Shown: positions 55,354 through 64,000 of the stretch, one piece after another
Position numbering within the stretch: position 1 is the first letter of the stretch
Layout of the letters: every line of letters starts with the position of its first letter
Assembly: GCF_008245225.1 (NCBI RefSeq)
Contig: NZ_VTAW01000004.1
Coordinates: 62,001 to 126,000, forward strand
Length of the DNA stretch: 64,000 bases
Direction: 5' to 3'
DNA from: Natrialba swarupiae
GTDB taxonomy: Archaea > Halobacteriota > Halobacteria > Halobacteriales > Natrialbaceae
The notes under the pieces: model-generated
What the model saw: only the letters and a program-made list of their open reading frames with translations
Told to the model about the DNA's origin: nothing
Databases searched by the model: none
Position numbers and translations under genes: made by a program

Positions 55354-56594
55354 TCCCAGTCACCGGTCAACAACACGCGCAGGCCCGCTCGAGCGGTGAG
55401 CGCTTCGACACGAGCCGAGTGATCGTCGACGTCGCCGCCGGTCTCGAGGTAGAGTCCGTTCGAGAGCTGTCGGTCGGCGTCCATCGGCGTGTCGTCGGCT
55501 CGCCGTGGCTCGTCGTTGACGACTGTGTTACCGTCGTCGGGTCCCCAGGGAAGCCTGATTCCGGAGAGTCCGCGTTCGAAGAGGTACTCCGCCGCGTGGA
55601 CGAGCGCCCGATCGGATCGCGAGTGGCCGATCGCCCCGATCGAACCGCGCTCGTTGAAAAAGCGCGCGACGTACTCGCCGTCGCCCTCCACGGACGTTTC
55701 CTCGTCGTCTTCGGTCGCATTCCCGTCGGCACTGTCGCTTTGCTCGTGCGTTCCGACGTCGGTTCGGTCGTTCGCCTGGTCGGCGGACTCAGACTCGACG
55801 TACTGCGTTTCGCCGTCGTCCGACCGATCGATCGTCGGTGGCGTCGAGTCCTCGGGAGACGGTCCATCTTGGCCGGTTCCCGCTTCTGGCGGCAGGTGCC
55901 CGTCGTCCGAGTCCGTCGGTTCGGTAAATCGCAACGAGACAGCCTCGGGTTCGGGATCGAACCGATCGTTCTCGTCGCCGGAAAACGAGACGACCAGCCG
56001 GTCGAGAAACCGATTGGTCGCGGACTGAATCTCCCCGTCGTACGCCCCACCGTTCCGGAGCGTCGACGTTACCTGGTCGACGATCGATTCGACGAGTTCG
56101 TCGCGCTCGAGTGCGAGTTGCCGGGCGACGTCTTCGCGGGAGTGACGCTCGAGACGCCGTCTCGCAGCATCCCGCGAGAAGTGTGCAAGCGACGATTCGT
56201 GGTCGGCCAACGACGGGAGACGACAGGCGAGTCGGTCGACGTCGGTCGTCCCCGCGAGCAAGAAGAACTCGCGTCCGTTCGTGTAGACGGTCCTGTCGAC
56301 GCCGGTCCACGACATCGCCTCGAGAAGGTTCCGTGCTCGGGGTTCTTCGAGGGGCTCTCCGTAGGGTTCGATGGCGACGAATACGGCTGGAATCGAGTCC
56401 GCCGAGAGGACGTATTCGATCCGAACGTCCTCGATACTGACGTCCGTCGTCGAATCCGCACGGACGTCCCAGCCGAGCGTCTCGAGGAGGGGTTCGACGA
56501 TCCAGGTTCGCGTTTCGCGTTCGGTCGTCGGCGGCGAGGAGTCGATCACCGTCCGCGAGCGAGCGACGAACGAAGGGAGGTCCGGGCCGGTCAT
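55329..56594 (-). CDS. HsdR-N-like (PD-(D/E)XK) domain protein with disordered middle
   Basis: Protein of 421 residues. The first ~115 residues follow the type I restriction R-subunit N-terminal pattern (TERETRTWIVEPLLETLGWD; VRIEYVLS; VFVAIEPYGEPLEEPRARNL; VYTNGREFFLLAG). The catalytic E-x-K strand reads IEPYG, so the lysine is absent and nuclease activity is doubtful. Residues ~215-300 are a long acidic disordered stretch. The C-terminal part (about 305-415) has strand-helix pattern of no known family. It lies 70 nt downstream of cheR on the same strand. It could be part of the che transcript, but its role is unknown. Confidence 0.65.
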   Translation of the reverse strand: MTGPDLPSFVARSRTVIDSSPPTTERETRTWIVEPLLETLGWDVRADSTTDVSIEDVRIEYVLSADSIPAVFVAIEPYGEPLEEPRARNLLEAMSWTGVDRTVYTNGREFFLLAGTTDVDRLACRLPSLADHESSLAHFSRDAARRRLERHSREDVARQLALERDELVESIVDQVTSTLRNGGAYDGEIQSATNRFLDRLVVSFSGDENDRFDPEPEAVSLRFTEPTDSDDGHLPPEAGTGQDGPSPEDSTPPTIDRSDDGETQYVESESADQANDRTDVGTHEQSDSADGNATEDDEETSVEGDGEYVARFFNERGSIGAIGHSRSDRALVHAAEYLFERGLSGIRLPWGPDDGNTVVNDEPRRADDTPMDADRQLSNGLYLETGGDVDDHSARVEALTARAGLRVLLTGDWDQSSSGDS

Positions 56595-56664
56595 CGTCCA
56601 CCGATAGATGGTCGACGATCATGTAATGGTCGGTCGTCATTCACGGGGAGAGAGCGAGCTATAC

Positions 56665-57516
56665 TCAGCGACTCGCATCCGGTTCGGCGCGATCGGCCGA
56701 CGATTCGGGTGTTGGTTCCCGTTGATAGATCCGAAGCCGTGCATCGCGGACGGCGAACTGGGAGTTCAGGGTCGGAGGAATCGTTTCGGCCTTGCCGATC
56801 ACGAGATATCCGTTCGACCGGAGCGACTGGGCGATGGTCTCGAGCATGGGCTGTTTGTACTCGTTGTCGATGTAGATAAACAGGTTGCGACAGACGACCA
56901 GGTCGAATCCCGATTTCGGATCGTCGTTGATCAGGTCGTGGCGTTCGAACGAGACGTTTCGCTTCGTGTCGTCGCTGATCCGGTAGGTACTGTCGTCTCC
57001 GACCTCGACGTACTGGTCGTACTCGTCGAGAAACTCGAGTTGATCCTGGATGTCAACGGTCCGTGATTCGGTGTAGACGCCACGACGAGCCGTCTCGAGT
57101 GCCGGTTCGCTGATGTCCGTCCCGAGAATCCGAACCGTCGACGCGTCGATTGCTGGATCGTCGTGCGCTAACATCGACAGCGAGTAGGGTTCCCGACCGT
57201 CGGCACACGCGGCGCTCCAGACCGTGATCTCGTCGTCGGATCCGGCGACGTTCCTGAGGATGGTTCGAATCCCTGCCCAGACATCCGGATTTCTGAAAAA
57301 TCCCGTAACGTTGATGCTCATCGCCTCGAGAAGCGCCGTCTGTTCGTCGGCGTCCGTCCGGAGGACTTCGAAGTACTCCTCGTACGTCTCACACTGCGTT
57401 CGACGCATTCGAGAGGAGACGCGCCGGTCGAGGTAGCTATCGTTGTAATGACTCGTCGCGAACGCGAGTTCGTCCTCGACGAACGCGAGAAGATCCTCCA
57501 GTGTGTCCTCGCTCAC
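56665..57516 (-). CDS. cheR: chemoreceptor methyltransferase CheR
   Basis: Enzyme of 283 residues that methylates glutamates on transducers using SAM. The all-helical N-domain includes HYNDSYLDRRVSSRMRRTQC, then SINVTGFFRNPDVW, and the SAM fold has VWSAACADGREPYSLSMLAH and RNLFIYIDNEYKQPMLETIA. It overlaps cheD by 4 nt. Works with CheB (at 63333) in adaptation. Full length. Confidence 0.95.
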   Translation of the reverse strand: MSEDTLEDLLAFVEDELAFATSHYNDSYLDRRVSSRMRRTQCETYEEYFEVLRTDADEQTALLEAMSINVTGFFRNPDVWAGIRTILRNVAGSDDEITVWSAACADGREPYSLSMLAHDDPAIDASTVRILGTDISEPALETARRGVYTESRTVDIQDQLEFLDEYDQYVEVGDDSTYRISDDTKRNVSFERHDLINDDPKSGFDLVVCRNLFIYIDNEYKQPMLETIAQSLRSNGYLVIGKAETIPPTLNSQFAVRDARLRIYQREPTPESSADRAEPDASR

Positions 57517-58031
57517 AACTCCGTCACTCCGTTTTCCTCCTCGTCGGACGTCTTGACGAGAAGCCGTCCCGTCCCCGGAGTGAACTCGACGGTTCGCCCG
57601 TGGTCACCGCCGACGTCCTCCGCAACGAGCGGTACGCCGAGTTTCTCGAGTTCCTCCCTGGCGGCGTCGGCGTTTCGTTGTCCGACTCCCTCTCCGAAGC
57701 TATCGAACTCGAACATGTCGCTTCCGCCGGCGATCTTCGCCTCGACGGAGGTGTAGCTTGCACCACGTTCGACCATTCGTCGGAGGAGCGCTCTGATTGC
57801 GGTGTCCGCGTACTTTCCGGGTTTTCTGTCGCTGTTGTCGGCTGCGTCGCCGTCAGGCAACATCGCGTGTGCGAGCCCGCCGATCTCGTCTTCGGGATCG
57901 TACAACGCGATCGCGAGACACGATCCCAGGCCGTAGGACTTGAGTGTGTCGTCGCCGTCGCTGACGGCCAGTTCGGAGATACCGACCTGGACTGGAGACG
58001 GCGCGCCCGGTTCGCTTCCGTACGTCTTCAT
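57513..58031 (-). CDS. cheD: chemoreceptor glutamine deamidase CheD
   Basis: Deamidase of 172 residues acting on transducer glutamines and able to bind CheC-type proteins. The catalytic cysteine is in YGLGSCLAIALYDP and the histidine in GGLAHAMLPDG; a later conserved block is AKIAGGSDMFEFDSFGEGVG then QRNADAAREELEKL. It overlaps cheR and the double CheC gene by 4 nt each. Confidence 0.95.
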   Translation of the reverse strand: MKTYGSEPGAPSPVQVGISELAVSDGDDTLKSYGLGSCLAIALYDPEDEIGGLAHAMLPDGDAADNSDRKPGKYADTAIRALLRRMVERGASYTSVEAKIAGGSDMFEFDSFGEGVGQRNADAAREELEKLGVPLVAEDVGGDHGRTVEFTPGTGRLLVKTSDEEENGVTEL

Positions 58032-59287
58032 GCGTTATCGACTTCCTGAAACTCCGCCGTCGTCGGCGTCTCCTCGATTCGATCGACGTCGAGATCGTTC
58101 AATGCGCGTTCGAGGTCCGATTCGTCCGCGATCGCGTACACTTCACAGTCGAACTCCCGGCCGTCGGCAACGACGACGGTGTCGAAGACGAACGCGAACT
58201 CCTGGTTCGAACCGAGTTTGACGATGACGGGATCGACGGCTGCAGCGCCCATATCGTGGACAAATTCGGGAGTCGAGTGATCGATCGCGGTATCGAGGAC
58301 GTTCGCCCAGCCGTCGAGAAAGCCACTGGCCATGATGTTTCCCAGTTCCTTGATCGCGCTTGTTCCCATCTCTCCGAACCCGTCCTCGTCGACCGACGAC
58401 GGAACCATCGCGTCGACGATCTCGTGTGCGGACTCCTCGTCGAACAGAAAGATGAGGTATCCGCTTGGGACGCCCTCGAACTCGAACGCGACGCTTACCA
58501 GTTTCTCGTCGGGAACCTGTTCCGGGATCGTTTCGAGGGAGACGAAGTTTAGCCGGCGGATCTCTACGTTGGTTTCGATACCGGTAAGCGTCGTCGCGGT
58601 TTTGGCGACTTCCTCGGCACCACGTTCGGCCATTCGATCGAACCCATCGAGTTTGTCGTACTCGATACCCTCACTCGTTCGAAGCTGATCGAGTAGCGCT
58701 CCCATCGACTCGCGTTTCGGAAACAGGTAGTGGTTGAAGCCGATTTCGGTGTCGACTGCCTCGATCCGACTCTGAAAGAGCAATGCGAGGTCGTCGTCCC
58801 CAGGAGAACCGGATACCCCGTCGAAGAACGGTTCGGCGGACTCTCCTTCGATGAACTCGGGAGTCGAGACGTCGATGACTGTCTCTAATACGTCGGCCCA
58901 GCCGTCGATGAAGCCGCTGTTCATGATGTGGCCGACCTCGGTCGTTGCGCTCCGACTCATTCGATCGAACTCGTCAGTTTCGACGTCGAGTTCGGCATCC
59001 GAGTCAGCTTCGTCGAGGAGTGTTTCGACGATCCGAATCGCGTTCTCGCGGTCGAAGACGATCAACGAGTACCCCTCGATCGCACCGGTGAGTTCGACCC
59101 GGACACCCACTTTCGTTTTCGATGTTCGAAAATCTCGGCGAATCTCCTGACCGCGCATGAAGTTCAATTTCGTCACTCCGACCCGGGTCTCGACGCCAGT
59201 CATGTGGGTCAACCGACCCGCAGCGAGTCCCGTCCCTTCCCGGGCCATTCGATAGAACGTTCCGAGTGCGTTGACGTCGAGTCTCAT
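58028..59287 (-). CDS. cheC: double CheC-type CheY phosphatase
   Basis: Protein of 419 residues made of two CheC domains in tandem (about 1-200 and 215-410), each near the length of an ordinary CheC. The phosphatase signature E-x-x-N is intact in the second half (KELGNIMASGFLDGWANVL), but the first half reads TEVGHIMNSGFIDGWADVL, with His for Asn. So the first site is probably weak or structural. It overlaps cheD and the single CheC gene by 4 nt. Confidence 0.9.
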   Translation of the reverse strand: MRLDVNALGTFYRMAREGTGLAAGRLTHMTGVETRVGVTKLNFMRGQEIRRDFRTSKTKVGVRVELTGAIEGYSLIVFDRENAIRIVETLLDEADSDAELDVETDEFDRMSRSATTEVGHIMNSGFIDGWADVLETVIDVSTPEFIEGESAEPFFDGVSGSPGDDDLALLFQSRIEAVDTEIGFNHYLFPKRESMGALLDQLRTSEGIEYDKLDGFDRMAERGAEEVAKTATTLTGIETNVEIRRLNFVSLETIPEQVPDEKLVSVAFEFEGVPSGYLIFLFDEESAHEIVDAMVPSSVDEDGFGEMGTSAIKELGNIMASGFLDGWANVLDTAIDHSTPEFVHDMGAAAVDPVIVKLGSNQEFAFVFDTVVVADGREFDCEVYAIADESDLERALNDLDVDRIEETPTTAEFQEVDNA

Positions 59288-59889
59288 GCAGTTTGAACTT
59301 CGATACCGTTGACCATTTCGACGAACTCCTCGAGGTCGGGAAACGCGTAAATTTCGGCCTCGATCTGGTAACTCGGGACTGTCAGATCCGAGTCGAAAAA
59401 GAGGGCGAGGTCGTCGCCCCCGAGACCGGCCGTTCGAGTAACGATGTCGCCGCCGGGTGCGTAGACGAGCTGTGGCGCGGCGATATCGATTACCCGCCCG
59501 AGTACGTCGGCCCAGCCGTCGATAAAGCCACTTGCCATCATGTTCCCCATCTCCTCGACGGCGCTTCTGGCCATCTTGCCGGAGACGTCGGACATGTCGT
59601 CGACGACGTCGCTGAGCATGATCGCCGTGATCTTCTTCGCGCTCGCCTCGGGAAACAGGATAAGGATGTGACCGTGTGGAGGATCGAGTAGACGAACTCG
59701 AACGCCGACGCGTTTGCCGGGATCGAGCTGTGTCTCGATATCGTCGACGTCGACGAAGTTCGTCTTCGTCACCTCCATCTGGGCGTTCTCGCCGGTCAAC
59801 TTGCTCATGTTGTCGGCGACGCCGTTCGTCCCGACTTTCGCCATTTCGTTAATGAAACTCAACTTTCGGATGTCGACCATCAACGTCAT
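59284..59889 (-). CDS. cheC: CheC-type CheY phosphatase
   Basis: Single-domain CheC of 201 residues. MTLMVDIRKLSFINEMAKVG leads the protein, and EEMGNMMASGFIDGWADVL carries the E-x-x-N phosphatase site. GYSLIVF-like strands of the other copy correspond to GHILILFPEASAKKITAIML here. It removes phosphate from CheY and binds CheD. It lies 28 nt after cheA and overlaps the double CheC gene. Confidence 0.93.
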   Translation of the reverse strand: MTLMVDIRKLSFINEMAKVGTNGVADNMSKLTGENAQMEVTKTNFVDVDDIETQLDPGKRVGVRVRLLDPPHGHILILFPEASAKKITAIMLSDVVDDMSDVSGKMARSAVEEMGNMMASGFIDGWADVLGRVIDIAAPQLVYAPGGDIVTRTAGLGGDDLALFFDSDLTVPSYQIEAEIYAFPDLEEFVEMVNGIEVQTA

Positions 59890-59917
59890 TGGATACTCCG
59901 TGAATGTTCGTACTCGT

Positions 59918-62900
59918 TCATAGTGTTGTTACGTCTATGATATTGACGACTTTTCCTCTGCCTCGGACGGTCGCGCCGCTGAGGCCGGGAACGTCGCTCA
60001 TGAATCCCTCGAAGGGTTTGACGACGACCTCCTGTTGTCCGTACACGTCGTCACAGTGAAGGACAACCGGGCGGACGGAGTCTCGAATGCGAACCGCGAC
60101 GCCGTCGCCGTTTGCGTGGCTCCCCGGCGTCTCGAGGCGCTCCTCGAGATCGATCACCGGATACATCTCGTCACCGACGGGGAACACCCGCTCGTCACCG
60201 GTCGTTTCGATTTGGTTCGCCGTTTCGATGTCGTGAACGGCCTCGGTCGGGATGCCGAACTCCTCGTCGCCGCTCTGGACGAACAGGACGTCGTCGATCG
60301 CGATCGAGACGGGAAGCGTCATCGTAACCGTCGTCCCGTCTCCGGGTTTGCTGTCGATCGAGACCGTTCCTTCCATATCCTCGATCGTTCGTTTCACGAC
60401 GTCCATCCCGACGCCGCGGCCGCTGACGTCGGTCACTTCCGACGCCGTCGAGAGGCCCGACTGGAAGATGAGACGTGCTGTCTGTTCGTCTTTGAGCTCA
60501 TTGGCTTCCTCGGCCGAGAGGACGCCGGCTTCGATCGCTTCCGACCGAAGTCGATCGGGGTCGAGACCGCTTCCATCGTCGGAGACCGTGATCGTCACCC
60601 GGTTTCGTGATCGACTAGCCGTGAGTTCGACGCTGCCTTCGCGTGGCTTTCCGGCCGCTTCCCGTTCGTCCGGCGGTTCGATACCGTGGTCGACCGCGTT
60701 TCTGACCAGGTGAATCAACGGATCGCGAATCCGATCGAGAATGCTCCGGTCGAGTTCGACGTCCTCGCCGCGTATCTCGAAAGCGACTTCCTTGTCCTGT
60801 TCACGTGCGATATCTCGGACGATCCGCGGAAGCCGATTGACGACCGTCTCGAGTGGGATGAGCCGGACGTCCATAACGGTCTCCTGGAGCTCCGTCGTCA
60901 GCCCTTCCAGATCGTCGAGTTCGGCCTCGATCGCCTGGAAGTCACGGTCGGATTCGACCTCGTGACGGAGTCGAACGCGACTCGTAACCAGCCCCTCGAC
61001 GAGCGTCATCAGTTCGTCGATCTGATCGACGTCGATTCGGACCGACTGGATAGCGTCGTCGTCACGATCACGATCGGGGTCCTCGGACGTGTCCGGAACC
61101 GTGATATCCGGGATCTCGAGTGACGGCTCGTCGACGATCCGGGGCACTTCTTCGTCGGTTCCGTCCTCGCTTTCGTCCGTCTGTTCGGTCGATTTACTCG
61201 AGTCCTCGGCGGGGTGGAACTCGTCGTCGATTCCGACTCCGAACTCCGTATCGTCGACCTCGTCGAAGGCGTCTTCACCGAAGGTTTCTTCGAAGGAGTC
61301 TTCGGTGTCGTCGACGAGATCGAGCGGATCGACTGCCTCGTCGGCCGGTTCGTTCGAGTCGGTCGATCCGCCCGAATCCGCGGTGGCCGATTCGTCGAAC
61401 TCATCGTCAACTGATGCCGAAGAGACAGTACTATCGCCGAAGCCGTCGTCTTCGATTTCGCCGAAGTCGTCGTCGACGCTCGAGAACTCGTCAGCGGGTT
61501 CGCCGAAGCCGCCGTCTTCGATGTCGCTTACGGACTCGTCACCGAATTCGGCATCGTCCCCGAACCCACTACCGACGTCTTCGAACGCATCGTCCTCGAT
61601 GTAGCCGACGGAGTCATCGGGTGAGTCGATTGGCGAGTGTGTCGTCTCCTCTTCGTCGTCGAACGACACCGTCGTATCGACGGGTTCGGGGTCGTAGGTG
61701 TCTTGGACGTCCGTGAACTCCTCGTCCGCTAACTCGTCTTCGACTGACGTGTCGGATTCATCCGACTCCTCGAGATCCGCTGGCTCTTCGGACTCCTTGA
61801 GATCCGTTGGCTCTTCGGACTCCTCGCTTTCGTCGTGGTCGCTCGAGTCGATATCGGCCTCGACCAGGGTTTCTCCGGCCGGTTCGTCGTCGACCGGGCC
61901 GTCGTCGGCCGGATCGGTTTCGAGGGGATCGTCCTGGACCGTCGAATCCGCGGAGACCGAGTCGTCGCGTACTGTCCACTCGTCAGCCGCTTTCGTGGAC
62001 GGTTCTGATGGCGATTCAGCAGTTTCCACATCGACCGGCTCGTCCAGCGCTCCATCGTCGCCGAGATCTTCCTCGAGCGTCTCGTCGAGAGCGTCGTCGT
62101 CTTCCTCGAGTTCGTCGCCGAGGAGTTCGTCCATGCTGACTTCCTCTTCGTCGTCGAACTCGTCGAACTCGAGTTCGTCGAGTTCGTCCTGGAGTTCGTC
62201 GAACCCGACCGTATCGACCTCTTCTTTCAGTTCCGCGAAGACGGACTCGGCGTCCTCGACCTCTTCATCTGAGCTGGTGTCGGCGGCCGAAGTGGCGTCG
62301 GCGGCGGACGTCTCGTCTCGAGTGGTAGGGTCGCTAGCCCCGCTTGACTCGTCTTCGGCCTGTTCGTCCGCCTGGTCGAACAGGTCATCGAACGAACCGG
62401 CCTCGCCCATCTCGTCGAAGACGTCGAGATCCTCGTCGGCTTCGACTTCCTTGATTTTCTCGTCTAAGTCGTCGAACTCGTCGAACTCATCGAGAAGTTC
62501 GTCGACGCCGAGATCTCGAGCTTCGTCCGAGGAGATGTCCGCGCGGTCGACGTCTTCGGCGAGCATTCCAGCTTCGGTTGGCAGATCCAGATCACCGTCT
62601 TCTCGAGACGCGGTCTCGAACTCGACGGTTACCTCGCGGATCCCGAAGGCGGTCACCTCCTCGACGGACTCGAGGCCTGAGACGATCGCCTGCTCACCGA
62701 CGGCACAGCCGAAGACCGCGTCGAACTGGCCGCCGTACGTTCCATCGTCGATCCGGTCGGCGGACGGAACCGTTCCGATCAGGTCGAAGGCGTCGATCAA
62801 CGCGTCGACGACTAACGATCCGTTCGTCGGTCCCTCGTCCACGCCGGCTTCGTCGATCGCGATCCGGGCGAGATACGCATCGTGGTTCTCGTCTGCCGGC

Positions 62901-63340
62901 GGATCGAACCGCGACAGAATCGACGGGACTTCCTCGTCCGACGGCGCGTCGACCGACGTCGTCACCGACGTCTCGAGGTGGTCGCGAAGCGTTCGAATCG
63001 TCGCTGACGGGTCCGTCTCGATTTCGCCGTCGGCGTCGACCTCGTCGACCATCGTCTCGAGTTGGTCGACGGCGTCGAAGACGTCGTCCATCAGTTCGGC
63101 CGTGACGTCGATATCGCCAGCACGGACCGCATCGAGGAGGTCCTCTATGCCGTGTGCGAGGTCACTTGCCGACTCGAGCCCGGCCGCACCGCAGTTGCCT
63201 TTGAGCGTGTGGGCGATCCGAAAGATGTTCTCGATCGCATCCTCGTCGTCGGGGTTCCGCTCGAGAGTCAACAGCGCGTTGTTCAACTGCGTGATTCGTT
63301 CGTGACTCTCCTGTACGAACTCCGTCCAGTACTCAGTCAT
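59918..63340 (-). CDS. cheA: chemotaxis histidine kinase CheA with very long acidic linker
   Basis: Kinase of 1140 residues, nearly twice the usual length. The Hpt domain has phosphorylated H44 (NIFRIAHTLKGNCGAAGLES). A P2-like alpha/beta domain covers about 150-265. Then comes a linker of about 480 residues (~285-765) rich in Asp, Glu and Ser, with repeated xFxD/FGD/FGE motifs. Dimerisation, HATPase (HLVRNAVDHGIEPPDERE; GRGVGMDVVKRTIEDMEGTV) and CheW-like P5 (VLFVQSGDEEFGIPTEAVHD) complete it. The start at 63340 (MTEYWTEFVQ) is set by the Hpt fold and overlaps the cheB stop region by 8 nt. Confidence 0.95.
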   Translation of the reverse strand: MTEYWTEFVQESHERITQLNNALLTLERNPDDEDAIENIFRIAHTLKGNCGAAGLESASDLAHGIEDLLDAVRAGDIDVTAELMDDVFDAVDQLETMVDEVDADGEIETDPSATIRTLRDHLETSVTTSVDAPSDEEVPSILSRFDPPADENHDAYLARIAIDEAGVDEGPTNGSLVVDALIDAFDLIGTVPSADRIDDGTYGGQFDAVFGCAVGEQAIVSGLESVEEVTAFGIREVTVEFETASREDGDLDLPTEAGMLAEDVDRADISSDEARDLGVDELLDEFDEFDDLDEKIKEVEADEDLDVFDEMGEAGSFDDLFDQADEQAEDESSGASDPTTRDETSAADATSAADTSSDEEVEDAESVFAELKEEVDTVGFDELQDELDELEFDEFDDEEEVSMDELLGDELEEDDDALDETLEEDLGDDGALDEPVDVETAESPSEPSTKAADEWTVRDDSVSADSTVQDDPLETDPADDGPVDDEPAGETLVEADIDSSDHDESEESEEPTDLKESEEPADLEESDESDTSVEDELADEEFTDVQDTYDPEPVDTTVSFDDEEETTHSPIDSPDDSVGYIEDDAFEDVGSGFGDDAEFGDESVSDIEDGGFGEPADEFSSVDDDFGEIEDDGFGDSTVSSASVDDEFDESATADSGGSTDSNEPADEAVDPLDLVDDTEDSFEETFGEDAFDEVDDTEFGVGIDDEFHPAEDSSKSTEQTDESEDGTDEEVPRIVDEPSLEIPDITVPDTSEDPDRDRDDDAIQSVRIDVDQIDELMTLVEGLVTSRVRLRHEVESDRDFQAIEAELDDLEGLTTELQETVMDVRLIPLETVVNRLPRIVRDIAREQDKEVAFEIRGEDVELDRSILDRIRDPLIHLVRNAVDHGIEPPDEREAAGKPREGSVELTASRSRNRVTITVSDDGSGLDPDRLRSEAIEAGVLSAEEANELKDEQTARLIFQSGLSTASEVTDVSGRGVGMDVVKRTIEDMEGTVSIDSKPGDGTTVTMTLPVSIAIDDVLFVQSGDEEFGIPTEAVHDIETANQIETTGDERVFPVGDEMYPVIDLEERLETPGSHANGDGVAVRIRDSVRPVVLHCDDVYGQQEVVVKPFEGFMSDVPGLSGATVRGRGKVVNIIDVTTL

Positions 63341-64000
63341 ATGTCTCACCCGTGAACGTGGCGGTGATCTTCTCGACGAGTTCCGTTGCAGGAACGATGT
63401 CGTCGACGCAGCCGGTCCGAATTGCCTGACAGGGGATTCCGAACACTGGACTCGTTTCTTCGTCCTGTGCGATCGTGTATCCGCCGGCGGCGTCGATCGC
63501 TTCGATTCCGGCCGCACCGTCCCGTCCCATGCCGGTTAGGACGACGCCACAGATCGGGTCGGCGACCCGATCTGCGACGCTTTGCATCGTGACGTCGATC
63601 GACGGCTTGACGCCGTGGACGGGATCGTCGTCGTCGAGACGGAGCCGAAGGTTCCCGCCGACGTTGTTCGATACCTGGAGGTGTGCCCCTCCTGGGGCGA
63701 CCGCCACCTCTCCTGGGCCGATTCTGTCGCCGTCGGCCGCTTCTCGAACGTCGTACTCGCTGACCGTCTCGAGTCGCTGTGCGAACCGCTCGGTAAACGC
63801 CGCCGGCATGTGCTGGACGATCAGCAGTTTCGCCCCCAGTTCCAGGGGGAGTCGTTCGAGCACGTGTTCGACGATCTTCGGACCGCCAGTCGATGCGCCG
63901 ACGACAATCGTTGGCTCGGCGTCGGATTCCGTGGGAACGTCGACGGGGCGAACCGTCGGCGTCTGAGCTGACTGCGTTCCGGTTGGACTGGCACTCGGTT
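63333..64000 (-). CDS. cheB: protein-glutamate methylesterase CheB (5' end outside window)
   Basis: The C-terminal methylesterase domain and part of the linker are present; the receiver domain lies beyond the window edge. The catalytic triad is visible: Ser in VVGASTGGPKIV, His in LLIVQHMPAAFTERF, Asp in VLTGMGRDGAAG. The linker (PTGTQSAQTPTVRPVDVPTE) reads in frame to the edge. It removes methyl groups from transducers when phosphorylated by CheA. First visible gene of cheB-cheA-cheC-cheC-cheD-cheR. Confidence 0.94.
   Translation of the reverse strand, partial: PSASPTGTQSAQTPTVRPVDVPTESDAEPTIVVGASTGGPKIVEHVLERLPLELGAKLLIVQHMPAAFTERFAQRLETVSEYDVREAADGDRIGPGEVAVAPGGAHLQVSNNVGGNLRLRLDDDDPVHGVKPSIDVTMQSVADRVADPICGVVLTGMGRDGAAGIEAIDAAGGYTIAQDEETSPVFGIPCQAIRTGCVDDIVPATELVEKITATFTGETYD

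Noticed and set aside
61698-63305. 535-codon plus-strand serine-rich frame opposite cheA
   Set aside because: It is the antisense shadow of the Asp/Glu codons of the CheA linker (GAC/GAG read as serine-rich on the other strand).

Overview
This 64 kb window comes from a halophilic archaeon (class Halobacteria). The evidence is high GC with GC-rich third codon positions, very acidic proteins, archaeal information-processing genes (ribosomal proteins eS1 and uS15, KEOPS Pcc1, Pth2, TruD), TATA-box promoters, and families confined to haloarchaea (bacterio-opsin-activator-type HTH, DUF7344-like, several DUF72xx pilin-like proteins). The gene style fits the Natrialbales, but no marker here fixes the genus.

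Layout. 1-7.6 kb: housekeeping genes (HTH regulator, glutaredoxin, NCS2 purine permease, thioesterase, SAM methyltransferase, HTH-ThiN regulator, dCTP deaminase, Pth2, DUF7344-like protein). 7.8-13.8 kb: truD and two large soluble PAS histidine kinases, the first with its own receiver domain. 14.1-16.8 kb: the minus-strand operon rps15 - recJ-like - pcc1 - rps1e. 17.0-21.5 kb: accessory DNA behind a tRNA-Ala gene. It holds a repeat of the tRNA 3' end, a VapBC-like pair whose toxin has an in-frame amber codon, two PD-(D/E)XK-like genes (one a fragment), a 262 bp imperfect palindrome, a winged-helix/SRA-like/HNH endonuclease and a 50-residue zinc-finger gene. 21.6-29.9 kb: MOSC protein, HTH regulator plus Zn/Cd-type P-type ATPase, two membrane proteins, AlkA-like glycosylase, katG. 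30.0-33.0 kb: proC-proB-proA. 33.2-39.3 kb: PRC-barrel protein, a fused RimK ligase/retropepsin-like protein, a flippase, a GNAT/zinc-ribbon protein, a mini IS200/IS605-like element and a desuccinylase/aspartoacylase-family gene. 39.5-43.1 kb: sdhCDBA. 43.2-45.9 kb: small genes, HD protein, peroxiredoxin, TatA-like protein, tRNA-Arg(CCT). 46.5-55.4 kb: a seven-gene pilus operon. 55.3-64 kb: an HsdR-N-like gene and the chemotaxis operon cheB-cheA-cheC-cheC-cheD-cheR (minus strand).

Systems. The pilus operon encodes a secretion ATPase with a long acidic tail, a double-length TadC-like membrane platform and five single-helix proteins that share an acidic-Arg-Gly/Ala processing site, so it looks like a complete Tad-like pilus with five different subunits. 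It lies next to the chemotaxis operon, whose CheA carries a very long acidic linker. The RimK/retropepsin fusion puts a predicted amino-acid ligase and a predicted protease in one chain, with a desuccinylase-family enzyme 3.3 kb away.

Mobile-DNA traces are repeats only. They comprise two abutting 88 bp CTAG-bounded palindromes with a shortened copy at 33.1 kb, an ~85 bp element present in inverted orientation at 21.1 and 39.3 kb, the mini IS200/IS605-like element, and the tRNA-Ala repeat. No intact transposase, integrase, CRISPR array or rRNA was seen.
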